A model generated the notes under the pieces. That model ran no database searches. It was not told the DNA's origin and saw only the letters and a list, made by a program, of their open reading frames with translations. The translations under genes were made by a program, and so were the position numbers. Positions 17,279 through 26,940 of a stretch of 64,000 nt of DNA are shown here, in pieces. The DNA is from Aminobacterium mobile DSM 12262. Lineage in GTDB: Bacteria > Synergistota > Synergistia > Synergistales > Aminobacteriaceae. The stretch spans positions 1,116,001 to 1,180,000 of the forward strand of contig NZ_JAFZ01000001.1 of assembly GCF_000526395.1 (NCBI RefSeq), in the 5' to 3' direction. Within the stretch, counting starts at the first letter, position 1. Each line of letters starts with the position of its first letter.

Positions 17279-18562
17279 ATGGCCTGTCTCTTTAAAAATG
17301 TTTACGCCTATGACGGACAAATGTCTCATGCCTATCTCTGTGATGTACTCGTAGAAAAAGGCTATATCTCTCGAATAGAAGGAGCGGGAAGAATAGCAGA
17401 GGAACACTTTTCTCTTATAGATTGTGATGGCAAAAAAGCACTACTCCCAGGTTTTGTGAATGGGCATACTCATGCTGCAATGACTCTTCTTCGAGGGTTA
17501 GGGGAAGAAACGCCTTTGATGACATGGCTTAAAGAGCAGATTTGGCCTATTGAAGCCAAATTGACTCCAGAGCGAATCTATTGGGGGACAGCTATTGCCC
17601 TTTTGGAGATGGCCTCGTGTGGGGTTACTTGTTTTGCCGATATGTATTTTGAAATGGATCAAGTAGCTCAGGCGGCAGAGATGATGGGGATGAAATGCGG
17701 TCTTTCCAGAGGGCTTATTGGTGATGACCCGAAACGAATTGAGGAGAATCTAATCCTTATCGATGAATGGCATGGGAAAAACGGACTTATAACGGTTCAA
17801 CTTGGCCCTCATTCTCCTTACACTGTTCCTATGGCCGCCATGAAGACTATTGCATCTTTGGCAATAGAACGGAACGTTCGAGTTCATACACACTTCCTGG
17901 AAACGGAGTGGGAGTTATCATATCTTGAAGACGAGCTTCATTGTCATCCTGTTGATTATTTAGAGAAAGTTGGTTTGCTTGAAACCCCTGGAACGATACT
18001 TGCTCACGGCGTGTGGTTCCCAGTAGAAGACATTTCGTCTCTTATTGGCACAAATGTGACTATCAGTCATAATCCAAATAGCAATTTAAAGCTTGGTAGC
18101 GGAATTATGCCTCTTCCCCAAATGCTCAATGCAGGGCTTCATGTTTCTTTAGGGACAGATGGGGCTGCCAGCAACAATAGGCTTGATATTTGGGAAGAAA
18201 TGCGCCATGCCGCTTTGATCCATAAAGGAGTACATAAAGATCCTACCATCGTCAAAGCCAAGGAACTTTTAAACATGGCAACCCTTTGGGGTGCTCAGAG
18301 CCTTGGGTTTGGAAAAACAGGATTGATTCGGGAAGGCTGGGATGCGGATCTTGTTTTAATTGATCTCGATACCCCTCACTACCTTGGCTTTGACGAGGAG
18401 AATCTTCCCGTATATATTGTCTATGCGGGATCTTCAGCCGATGTGGAGGCGACCATGGTGAAGGGGCGATGGATATATTTTAATGGAGAATTCCCCTCAG
18501 TTGACAGGGAAGAAATATTATCTCAGGCTGCAGAGGCCCGTAAAAATTTGATTCGTAAGTAA
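17279..18562 (+). CDS. mtaD: 5-methylthioadenosine / S-adenosylhomocysteine deaminase
   Basis: A 427-aa amidohydrolase. Metal-binding and catalytic motifs are GHTHAAMTLLRG (near 62), HTHFLETEWE, AHGVWF and SLGTDGAASNN. The WLKEQIWPIEAKLTPE segment is characteristic of the MtaD/SsnA-like branch. It deaminates MTA and SAH to the inosyl forms. GGAGG precedes the ATG and overlaps the end of ahcY, so coupling with ahcY is very likely. Confidence 0.88.
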   Translation: MACLFKNVYAYDGQMSHAYLCDVLVEKGYISRIEGAGRIAEEHFSLIDCDGKKALLPGFVNGHTHAAMTLLRGLGEETPLMTWLKEQIWPIEAKLTPERIYWGTAIALLEMASCGVTCFADMYFEMDQVAQAAEMMGMKCGLSRGLIGDDPKRIEENLILIDEWHGKNGLITVQLGPHSPYTVPMAAMKTIASLAIERNVRVHTHFLETEWELSYLEDELHCHPVDYLEKVGLLETPGTILAHGVWFPVEDISSLIGTNVTISHNPNSNLKLGSGIMPLPQMLNAGLHVSLGTDGAASNNRLDIWEEMRHAALIHKGVHKDPTIVKAKELLNMATLWGAQSLGFGKTGLIREGWDADLVLIDLDTPHYLGFDEENLPVYIVYAGSSADVEATMVKGRWIYFNGEFPSVDREEILSQAAEARKNLIRK

Positions 18563-18583
18563 TGTGAAAGAAGGGGAGAATAA

Positions 18584-21232
18584 ATGCACTGGAGAACAGG
18601 GAAAGAAATACGCTCTCTATTTGTTGACTTCTGGATATCGAAAGGGAGCAAACATTGCCCTAGCTTTTCATTAATACCGAATGATCCTACATTGCTTTTT
18701 ACAATAGCTGGTATGGTCCCATTTAAGCCTTACTATTTAGGGATTGAGCAGCCAGATTTTACGCGAGCAGTAACTTCTCAGAAGTGTGTTCGAACAAATG
18801 ATATAGAAAATGTAGGACGTACAGCACGACATCATACGTTCTTTGAAATGTTGGGGAATTTTAGTTGGGGAGATTATTTTAAGAGGGAAGCGATTACGTG
18901 GGCGTGGGAATTCCTCACTGATGTTATAGGCCTTGAACCTGAGCGTCTTTACGCTACCATCTACAAAGATGATGAGGAAGCTTACTCTGTCTGGAGGAAT
19001 GAGGTCGGACTTCCAAACGAGAGAATCTATCGCTTCGATAAAGATGAAAATTTCTGGTTTATGGGCAATGTTGGGCCGTGTGGTCCTTGTTCTGAGATTA
19101 TTTACGATCAGGGGCCGGACTTCTCTTGCGGAAAACCTACTTGTGCTGTGGGATGCAGCTGCGATAGATATTTGGAGATATGGAATCTTGTCTTCACCCA
19201 GTTTGATCTTCAGGAAGACGGAAGCCTCAAACCACTACCTAAGAAAAACATAGACACAGGGATGGGCTTAGAGCGACTCACGTCTGTCGTTCAAAGAGTG
19301 AGAACTGACTTTGAAACAGATTTATTTAAACCTTTAATTGATCATGCCTGTTCCATGACCGGCGTTACATATGGGGCTTCTCGTTCTGATGATCTTGCAG
19401 TGAGAGTCATAGCGGATCATGTACGTTCCGTTGCATTTATGATCGCTGATGGAATATTGCCCTCTAACGAGGGGCGTGGATATGTTTTGCGCCGCTTGAT
19501 ACGCAGAGCAGCTCGTTACGGGAAACTTCTCGGCTTGGATCGTCCCTTTTTACTTGATTTCCTGCCAGATGTCCTTCAGCTCATGGCGGATCCGTATAGA
19601 GAACTTGTGGACAACCGTCCAATGATTGAACAAATTGTAGCTATGGAAGAAAAACGTTTCGGGAAAACTTTACAGCAAGGTACTGAGTTGATAGATCAGG
19701 AAATTTCTTCTTTGAAAGGCCAAAGAGGGCACGAGCTTTCTGGTGCGGTGGCCTTTGAACTGTATGATACGTATGGTTTCCCTCTCGAATTGACAAAGGA
19801 AATCTGTGCAGAGAACGATGTTGATATTGATGAGAAGGGTTTCCAGGAAGAGATGGAGAAGCAGAGAGAACGTGCACGTGCCTCTAGCAAGCAAATAAGC
19901 AGTGAAATGAAGGGAGATGTTTATTCTCTCATAGCAGCGGATATAGGGCTTACAGCTTTTGAAGGATACACTCTATCTGAACAGGAGACAGAGGTTCAGG
20001 CCTTAATTAAAGACGGGCAACAGATACATACTCTTTCTGCTGGAGAACGTGGCGAAGTTGTTTTGAAAGCCACTCCCTTTTATGCAGAACGAGGAGGACA
20101 AATAGGAGATCAGGGTTTTTTGATTGCTCCTGGAATGAAAGCTCATGTTCTTGATACGACTGTCCAAACCGCTAATCTCATCGTTCACTCTGTGTCTGTT
20201 CTTGAAGGGGCTTTATCAAAAGGAGCTATAGTTAAAGCGTCAGTCAATAAAGAGCGCAGAGATGCAATTCGCAGGAATCACACGGCCACCCATCTCCTAC
20301 ACGAGGCTCTCTCAAGGGTATTAGGAAATCATGTTCGTCAGGCAGGCTCCTTAGTCAACGAACATTTTTTGCGTTTCGACTTTACTCATTTCGAACAGTT
20401 GTCAAGGGAACAAATAGATGAGGTAGAAGAAATTGTAAATAAGCGAATTCTCGATAATATCCCCCTTGAGTTTCTGGAAAGTAGTTTGGAAGAAGCGAGA
20501 ACTATGGGTGCGAAGGCTCTTTTTGATGAGAAATATGGAGATGTTGTACGGGTTGTACGTATCCCAGATTTTTCGATGGAACTGTGTGGTGGCCTCCATG
20601 TAGATGCTACTGGTGATATTGGGTTGTTCAAAATTGTTCGAGAGGAAGGAATTGGAGCTGGGACTCGACGCATTACAGCCATAACAGGGATGGAAGCGCT
20701 GAAGAAATATCAACAGAATTTTAAAGTCTTGGATAGCCTTTCAAATATGTTGGCCCTTACAGATTCTTCCTTATTGGTGGAGCGGATAGATGGGATGCAA
20801 AATGACATTCGAAACCTTACACGGAAGATAGAAGAACTTCAATTGAACAATTTGGCTGCAACTATGGATACATCTGTTCGTTCCGAGAAATATCCTGACG
20901 GGACCACTCTTTCTACAGGGAGTTTTAAGAATGTTCCCATAGATATGCTACGGGAGTTAGGGGATCGTATTAAAGCTAAAACGAAGAAAGTTGTTATTGT
21001 TCTCTTTACAAAAACAGGAGAGGGCAGTATACAGCTTATAGCTATGGCTGATAATGAAGCTGTGGCTGGAGGCATACACTCTGGGAAGATTGTACGAGAA
21101 GCTGCTGGAATTCTTGGTGGCGGTGGCGGTGGAAAACCCTCTATGGCTCAAGCAGGAGGGAAAAACCCGGAAAAAATTGCCGAAGCTATTGATGCTGTTA
21201 AATCTCTAGTGAAGAAACAGTTGGAAGCTTGA
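18584..21232 (+). CDS. alaS: Alanyl-tRNA synthetase
   Basis: A full-length (882 aa) class II synthetase. The catalytic core is N-terminal (TIAGMVPFKPYYLG, TSQKCVRTNDIENVG, FFEMLGNFSWGDYFK). The editing domain has the zinc motif HTATHLLHE near residue 565 with CGGLHV downstream, and the C-terminal DHHA1 domain ends with the glycine-rich GILGGGGGGKPSMAQAGG. The gene starts 21 bases after mtaD, leaving no room for a T-box leader. Confidence 0.97.
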   Translation: MHWRTGKEIRSLFVDFWISKGSKHCPSFSLIPNDPTLLFTIAGMVPFKPYYLGIEQPDFTRAVTSQKCVRTNDIENVGRTARHHTFFEMLGNFSWGDYFKREAITWAWEFLTDVIGLEPERLYATIYKDDEEAYSVWRNEVGLPNERIYRFDKDENFWFMGNVGPCGPCSEIIYDQGPDFSCGKPTCAVGCSCDRYLEIWNLVFTQFDLQEDGSLKPLPKKNIDTGMGLERLTSVVQRVRTDFETDLFKPLIDHACSMTGVTYGASRSDDLAVRVIADHVRSVAFMIADGILPSNEGRGYVLRRLIRRAARYGKLLGLDRPFLLDFLPDVLQLMADPYRELVDNRPMIEQIVAMEEKRFGKTLQQGTELIDQEISSLKGQRGHELSGAVAFELYDTYGFPLELTKEICAENDVDIDEKGFQEEMEKQRERARASSKQISSEMKGDVYSLIAADIGLTAFEGYTLSEQETEVQALIKDGQQIHTLSAGERGEVVLKATPFYAERGGQIGDQGFLIAPGMKAHVLDTTVQTANLIVHSVSVLEGALSKGAIVKASVNKERRDAIRRNHTATHLLHEALSRVLGNHVRQAGSLVNEHFLRFDFTHFEQLSREQIDEVEEIVNKRILDNIPLEFLESSLEEARTMGAKALFDEKYGDVVRVVRIPDFSMELCGGLHVDATGDIGLFKIVREEGIGAGTRRITAITGMEALKKYQQNFKVLDSLSNMLALTDSSLLVERIDGMQNDIRNLTRKIEELQLNNLAATMDTSVRSEKYPDGTTLSTGSFKNVPIDMLRELGDRIKAKTKKVVIVLFTKTGEGSIQLIAMADNEAVAGGIHSGKIVREAAGILGGGGGGKPSMAQAGGKNPEKIAEAIDAVKSLVKKQLEA

Positions 21233-21234
21233 TA

Positions 21235-21651
21235 ATGGAGCGCATTTTGGCTCTTGATATTGGAACCAAAAGGATAGGTGTTGCTGTATCCGATCCCCTG
21301 GGAATGTTTGCTCAGGGGATCGGTTATATTCCAGCAAAAAAAGAATGGCTGGAAGATCTCGATCGACACGTAGCTCACTTTAACCCAACTGTTATTTTAA
21401 TAGGTTTGCCATTGCGTACCAATGGACGTTGCGGCCCAGAGGCAGAAAAGATTCAATGCATAGCCAAAGAAATTGCTGATAGATATGCTAATATTTCAAT
21501 TCAGCTTTGGGATGAGCGTTTCACAACCACACTAGCTCAGCAGGCCTTGTTGGAAGGAGATGTCTCCCGCAGTAAAAGACGGGAAAAAGTAGATCAACTG
21601 GCAGCGGTACTTATTCTTCAGAATTATCTTGATTACAGGAGAGGTGTGTAA
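21235..21651 (+). CDS. ruvX: Putative pre-16S rRNA nuclease / Holliday junction resolvase-like YqgF
   Basis: A 138-aa RNase H-fold protein with ALDIGTKRIGVAVSDP at the N-terminus (first catalytic Asp), LIGLPLRTNG, and WDERFTTTLAQ toward the C-terminus. The family matures the 5' end of 16S rRNA. ATG 21235 with GGAAG 7 bases upstream is chosen over the in-frame TTG 21229. It follows alaS almost directly, as in many bacteria. Confidence 0.93.
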   Translation: MERILALDIGTKRIGVAVSDPLGMFAQGIGYIPAKKEWLEDLDRHVAHFNPTVILIGLPLRTNGRCGPEAEKIQCIAKEIADRYANISIQLWDERFTTTLAQQALLEGDVSRSKRREKVDQLAAVLILQNYLDYRRGV

Positions 21652-21654
21652 TAT

Positions 21655-24231
21655 TTGAAACTTCCTCCTAACGTAAAAATGACACCGATGCTTTCCCAAT
21701 ATGTGAAATGGAAAGGAAAATATCCAGATTGCCTCCTTTTTTTCCGAATGGGAGATTTTTATGAGATGTTTTTTGATGATGCTCATATAGCCTCAGAGGT
21801 TCTGGATATTACATTGACCAGTCGAGACCCTGAAAAGAGCATTCCTATGGCAGGAGTTCCCTACCATGCAGTGCATAATTATTTGGGACGGCTTATTAAA
21901 GCTGGATATAAGGTGGCCATTTGCGAACAGATGAGCGAGCCAGATGGGAAAACCCTTGTCGAGCGCGAAGTGATTCGCATCGTTACTCCCGGAACATATG
22001 TTCCAGAAGATGCGGGAGAGGAAGGACGACTCGCAGCTCTTTCCATCATAAATGATGACAGAGTGGCTCTGGCCATGCTTTTAGTAGATACAGGGCGTCT
22101 TGAAATGGGGACCCTCGCTACAGAAGAGGCTCTTTCTGTCCTTACCGCCTTTAATCCAGGAGAAGTGCTTATAGAAGATACGACACAGAAGGATGCCCTC
22201 CCACCAGAGCTTCAGGAATTCTTTTTACTGAAGCGTTCTCGTGAACATTTCGTACCAGAAAGTTCTACTCGATGGTTATGTCAAATGTTGAATGTTCCTT
22301 CTCTGAGTGCCTTTGGGGTTGATGATGGCTCTTCAGAATGTGGTTGCGCTGCTGCTGTGTTGCGTTACTTGGAAGAGACCCAATTCGGAGCTATTCATCA
22401 TATTACGCGTCTTTTCCCTTTAAGAGAGCAAGCATATCTTTATCTTGACACCACATCTCAACGTAACTTGGAGTTGGTGGACAGTGATGGCCCTACGTTA
22501 TACTCGGTGCTCAACAAATGTAAAAACCCTATGGGGCGCCGTTTGTTGAGGCAGTGGATTCTTCGCCCATTACTTGATGTCACAGAGATTCATAAGCGGC
22601 AAGAAGGGGTAGAGGAACTTTTACAAAATGCCACATTGCGTATTAATCTTCAGAAGACACTAAGTTTGTGCCGAGATATAGAGCGAGCGTCCTCTCGATT
22701 AAGTCTTGGAACGGGAGGGCCTCGAGATCTTGGAGCTATCCGAGACACACTTCAGCTTTTACCAGAAATACTTGAGCTGTGTATGAGCGGATCTCTTTCG
22801 TCATATGTTGAAAAGAATGAACAGTTATTAACACTCAGGACTCTTTTGTCCTCCTCTCTTAACGACGAGTTGCCACGAAGCCTTCAAAGCGGTGGCGTCA
22901 TTCGTTACGGATATAATGAGGAGCTTGATTCTTGGCGGGACGTGAAAGATCATGCTGATGAATGGTTAGGAAAATATGTGGAGAGAGAAAGAGAAAAGAC
23001 AGGCATTCCGAAACTAAAAGTAGGAAGCAACAAGGTTTTTGGTTATTATCTGGAAGTAACTCGAAGTAACGCAGACAAAGTCCCTGAAAACTATATACGC
23101 AAACAAACTCTTGTTTCTGCTGAGCGTTTTATAACTACAGAACTCAAAGAATTTGAGGAAAAAATGGTGGTTTCCGAGCAGAAAATAGTAGATATAGAGG
23201 GTGTCCTTTATAAGGAACTCGTGAAAAAGACTTTAACTCATATCATGGAAATACAAGATGCCGCCGCCATGATAGCGCAACTCGACGTTTTAGCATCGTT
23301 GGCTCAGGTTGCTTGGGAGCGAAATTATATTCGTCCAGATCTTGACGAAAGTCTTGAGATACATATAGCAGGAGGGCGTCACCCCGTTATAGAAGCTACT
23401 TTTTTGGATCAGCCTTTCGTGCCTAATGATGTAGACCTTGATGGAGAGGGCATTCGGATCGCTCTTATTACAGGGCCTAACATGGCGGGGAAATCCACAT
23501 ATCTTCGTATGGCAGCTCTTCTTGTTATTATGGCTCAAATGGGATCTTTTATTCCTGCATCCTCTGCAAAAGTGGGAGTTGTAGACCGAGTTTTTACTCG
23601 GATCGGAGCTCGAGATGAGTTGGCTCGCGGAAACAGTACTTTTATGGTGGAAATGATCGAGACAGCTAATATTCTCCATAACGTAACAGATAGAAGCTTA
23701 GTGGTGCTTGATGAGGTTGGGCGAGGCACATCTACTTACGATGGAATGAGTATTGCATGGGCTGTTCTTGAATATCTTCACAATGATTGTAATGCACGCC
23801 CAAAAGTTTTTTTTGCTACACATTATCATGAGTTAGTGGATTTGGAGAAAAAACTATCTGGGTTGAAAAACTATAGTATGGCAGTTCATGAAGGAGGGGA
23901 AGGGATTACTTTCCTCCATAAAATAGTTGAGGGACCAGCTGATCGTTCCTATGGGATAGAAGTGGCTCGCTTGGCAGGTATCCCTTCTACAGTTTTAAAG
24001 AGGGCTTTCCATCTCCTCGAAACTTTTGAAAAGACGGAAGAGATGAAACCTCTTCCTCTGGTGAATGAACCGAGTCATCAGATAAGCCTTTTTCCTGTAA
24101 CCAGTCAGGCTATAATTGAAGAACTAGCTACGATTAATCCAGATAAAACGACGCCTTTCAGAGCTTTAGAGCTCTTATATAAGATTACAGATCGCTGTCG
24201 AGAGGAGCTTCGAAAAAATGGGGATTTGTAA
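21655..24231 (+). CDS. mutS: DNA mismatch repair protein MutS
   Basis: An 858-aa mismatch recognition ATPase. The mismatch-binding Phe-x-Glu motif is in MGDFYEMFF near residue 40. The ATPase has GPNMAGKST, a signature loop RGNSTFMVEM, Walker B LDEVGRGTSTYDG and the FATHYHEL switch. Start TTG 21655 has AGGAGAGG about 10 bases upstream; ATG 21679 is an in-frame alternative. The 3' end overlaps mutL by 14 bases. Confidence 0.97.
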   Translation: MKLPPNVKMTPMLSQYVKWKGKYPDCLLFFRMGDFYEMFFDDAHIASEVLDITLTSRDPEKSIPMAGVPYHAVHNYLGRLIKAGYKVAICEQMSEPDGKTLVEREVIRIVTPGTYVPEDAGEEGRLAALSIINDDRVALAMLLVDTGRLEMGTLATEEALSVLTAFNPGEVLIEDTTQKDALPPELQEFFLLKRSREHFVPESSTRWLCQMLNVPSLSAFGVDDGSSECGCAAAVLRYLEETQFGAIHHITRLFPLREQAYLYLDTTSQRNLELVDSDGPTLYSVLNKCKNPMGRRLLRQWILRPLLDVTEIHKRQEGVEELLQNATLRINLQKTLSLCRDIERASSRLSLGTGGPRDLGAIRDTLQLLPEILELCMSGSLSSYVEKNEQLLTLRTLLSSSLNDELPRSLQSGGVIRYGYNEELDSWRDVKDHADEWLGKYVEREREKTGIPKLKVGSNKVFGYYLEVTRSNADKVPENYIRKQTLVSAERFITTELKEFEEKMVVSEQKIVDIEGVLYKELVKKTLTHIMEIQDAAAMIAQLDVLASLAQVAWERNYIRPDLDESLEIHIAGGRHPVIEATFLDQPFVPNDVDLDGEGIRIALITGPNMAGKSTYLRMAALLVIMAQMGSFIPASSAKVGVVDRVFTRIGARDELARGNSTFMVEMIETANILHNVTDRSLVVLDEVGRGTSTYDGMSIAWAVLEYLHNDCNARPKVFFATHYHELVDLEKKLSGLKNYSMAVHEGGEGITFLHKIVEGPADRSYGIEVARLAGIPSTVLKRAFHLLETFEKTEEMKPLPLVNEPSHQISLFPVTSQAIIEELATINPDKTTPFRALELLYKITDRCREELRKNGDL

Positions 24232-25984
24232 ACTCTCAAAAGAGATAGCTCTCAAAATAGCTGCGGGAGAGGTTGTAGAGCGCCCAGTATCTGTTGTAAA
24301 AGAAGCTATAGAAAACTCTTTGGATGCTGAGGCCTCCCGCATTCTTATAACTCTTATGGAAGGTGGAAAAACATCTATCGTAGTAGAAGACGATGGGGTA
24401 GGAATTACCTGGGAAGACATGCCTTTGCTCCTTACTCGATATGCGACAAGTAAAATCTCCTCCCTTGAGGATCTCTCTCATATAGGTACCTTAGGATACA
24501 GAGGTGAAGCTTTGGCAAGTATTGCTTCCGTCAGTTGTATAGATATTCGGAGCAAGGTAAGGGGCGCTGAAATTGGTGGGCTTCTTCAGGCAGAAGGGGG
24601 TACTATTACATGCTTGGATCAGCTCCCATGGAAAGAAGGAACGCGGGTTCAAGTCGAGAACCTTTTCTTTAACTTTCCTGCCCGTAAGAAGTTTCTGCGG
24701 AGCAGTTTGGCGGAACTTAAGAGAATCTCCACGGTGGTGCGAGATTATGCTGTCGCGTATCCTAGCGTTTCCTTTTCACTTTACCATAAAGGAAATAAAA
24801 CATTTGAATCTCTGGGAAATGGCGAGCGTATTAAAGTTTTACAATCTCTTTGGGGGCTAGCTCCCGAGATACGGTCTACTGTAGTGCAATGTGGTTCTGT
24901 TTCTCTGGAGTGTTGGTGGCAACCAACTCCAGGTCGGCAGCGTAATTCCATTACTACCTTTGTCAACGGAAGAAGTGTTTCTGACCCCCTTATCAAAGGA
25001 GCAGCTTCAGTAGCTTGCAAGGACTTATCAGGGAACTGGATGCTCTTTTTTTCTCTGCCAGCCGATTTAGTGGATGTGAATATTCACCCTGCCAAAGCAG
25101 AGATACGGTTCCGGTATCCTTCCGAGATTTTTGAAGTGGTAAAGGCCGCTGGTCAGGATTTGCAAAGCAGAGCTACAAAACTTTTTGTGTTCCCTGATCA
25201 TCCAGCCATGCTAGGGGAAGACAATAAAAGAGACGTTCCTTTGCCGCACTCTTACACTCCCTGTATGTTAGCGCCTGATAATTTTTTTACACGAGTTTCT
25301 TCTCCAGGTGACATTCTAAAAATAAAAACAGGAAGCGATTCCTCTATTTCTTCTTTAAGTAGTGACGATGTGGAAACGGAAAGAAAATTTCTTGACGATT
25401 TTTCTTCCAGATCGCAGGTTCGATTTATATCTCAAATGGCATCAGGATATCTTCTTTTTGAGCATAACGGGGCTTTAACTCTTATGGACCCCCATGCAGC
25501 TCATGAACGAGTGAAATATGAGGAAATAGTACGCCAGATAGCAGAGCATGGAGTTGTTTCTCAAAAATTGGCACCTTCTCTCCCTATCCCTCCCTCTCTT
25601 GCTACAGATGCAACAGAGTATTTAGATAAATTGAGAGAAGCAGGTTTTTCTTTTGAGACGGAGAATGGACAGCTTTTACTTTCATCAGCTCCCGATCTCC
25701 AAATAGAAGGAGGAAGCGGCCCTTTATTTCTTTTGAGAACAGCTATATTGATGTGGCAAGAGACAGGATCTCGATCGATTGATGACGTTCTTTGGAGGAA
25801 ATGGGCTACGGCAGCCTGTAAAAAAGCAGTTAAAATTACAACCCGATGCTCGCCCCAAGAAGCACTTCATCTTTGGGCATCTCTTCATTTATGTTCAAAT
25901 CCAGCTGTGTGTCCTCATGGTCGCCCTACTACTTTAACGCTAGAAGAACTACAGATCGAACAATATTTTGGGAGGGAAAAATAA
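24218..25984 (+). CDS. mutL: DNA mismatch repair protein MutL
   Basis: A 588-aa GHKL ATPase that couples MutS to strand incision. ATPase motifs are ENSLDAEAS, EDDGVGIT and LGYRGEALASI. The C-terminal part has the endonuclease signatures: DPHAAHERVKYE (usual form DQHAxxExxxYE, with Pro for Gln here), ACKKAVK and CPHGRPT. These zinc-site motifs mean strand nicking activity is likely, consistent with the absence of MutH in such bacteria. ATG 24218 has GAGGAG upstream within mutS. Confidence 0.96.
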   Translation: MGICKLSKEIALKIAAGEVVERPVSVVKEAIENSLDAEASRILITLMEGGKTSIVVEDDGVGITWEDMPLLLTRYATSKISSLEDLSHIGTLGYRGEALASIASVSCIDIRSKVRGAEIGGLLQAEGGTITCLDQLPWKEGTRVQVENLFFNFPARKKFLRSSLAELKRISTVVRDYAVAYPSVSFSLYHKGNKTFESLGNGERIKVLQSLWGLAPEIRSTVVQCGSVSLECWWQPTPGRQRNSITTFVNGRSVSDPLIKGAASVACKDLSGNWMLFFSLPADLVDVNIHPAKAEIRFRYPSEIFEVVKAAGQDLQSRATKLFVFPDHPAMLGEDNKRDVPLPHSYTPCMLAPDNFFTRVSSPGDILKIKTGSDSSISSLSSDDVETERKFLDDFSSRSQVRFISQMASGYLLFEHNGALTLMDPHAAHERVKYEEIVRQIAEHGVVSQKLAPSLPIPPSLATDATEYLDKLREAGFSFETENGQLLLSSAPDLQIEGGSGPLFLLRTAILMWQETGSRSIDDVLWRKWATAACKKAVKITTRCSPQEALHLWASLHLCSNPAVCPHGRPTTLTLEELQIEQYFGREK

Positions 25985-26940
25985 TGAATATCCCCCATCA
26001 GCTTATTGCTATTATAGGCCCTACTGCAGTAGGAAAAACTCAACTGAGTCTCTATTTGGCGGAGAGGCTTAATGCTGAAATTATCTCTGTAGACTCAAGG
26101 CAAGTTTATCGTTATATGGATGTTGGAACTGACAAGGTATCTCCTGAAATTCAACGTCACATCTTACATCATCTTTTAAATGTGGTAGATCCTGACGAAA
26201 TTTTTTCGGCAGCTGATTTTGTTGAAAGAAGCATGTCTTGCATAAAACGTATCGCAACAAGAGGGCACGTGCCTTTATTTGTAGGGGGGACCCCTTTCTA
26301 TTATCAGGCACTTTTCGAGGGAGTGTTAACGCAGGATCTTCCTCGTGATAGAGACGTGACTGATGAGCTTGAGATGTTTGCGCAGCAGCAAGGCAATAGC
26401 GCTCTCCATGCTAAGTTAGCCGATGTAGACCCGGTCAGAGCGTCACAGCTTCATGAAAATGATGTGCGTAGGGTAAGCAGAGCTCTTGAAATTTATACTC
26501 TTACAGGAAAAACTGCTACATGGTGGTACTCTCAGGGGAAGGAACGAGGCGCTCAATTTTGCCCCCTCTATATCGGATTGAATAGGCCTAGGCCTTTATT
26601 GTTTCAGACAATAGAAAAACGTGTTCGTGAACAATTTTCTACTGGATTTGTCGAAGAGGTAGAATGGCTGCTTGCTCATGGTTTTGATGAACGTTTCCCA
26701 TCTATGCAAGGTTTTGGTTATAAAGAAATTGTTGAATATCTTAGAGGTTCCATTACGAAGGAAGAGGCAATAGAGGGAGACATTAGCGCCACTAAAAAAT
26801 TTTCCAGAAGGCAGATGACATGGTTCAAGAAGTTTTCCCCAACTCTGTGGTATGATATCTCAGATAGAAACATAGAATCTCTATCAAGCGAGGTTTATGA
26901 TGCTTGCTTAAGGCATCTTGAAAGGGGCAACGAAATCTGA
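25984..26940 (+). CDS. miaA: tRNA dimethylallyltransferase
   Basis: A 318-aa enzyme that prenylates A37 of tRNAs reading UNN codons. P-loop GPTAVGKT at residues 12-19, DSRQVYRYMDVGTDKV, and FVGGTPFYYQALFEG are all diagnostic. The ATG overlaps the mutL stop (TAATG), with GGGAGGG upstream, so the mutS-mutL-miaA genes are coupled. Confidence 0.96.
   Translation: MNIPHQLIAIIGPTAVGKTQLSLYLAERLNAEIISVDSRQVYRYMDVGTDKVSPEIQRHILHHLLNVVDPDEIFSAADFVERSMSCIKRIATRGHVPLFVGGTPFYYQALFEGVLTQDLPRDRDVTDELEMFAQQQGNSALHAKLADVDPVRASQLHENDVRRVSRALEIYTLTGKTATWWYSQGKERGAQFCPLYIGLNRPRPLLFQTIEKRVREQFSTGFVEEVEWLLAHGFDERFPSMQGFGYKEIVEYLRGSITKEEAIEGDISATKKFSRRQMTWFKKFSPTLWYDISDRNIESLSSEVYDACLRHLERGNEI

Noticed and set aside
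18563-18583. T-box leader before alaS, cysS or serS
   Set aside because: Gaps before alaS and serS are too short or absent, and the cysS leader lacks a specifier loop and antiterminator sequence.
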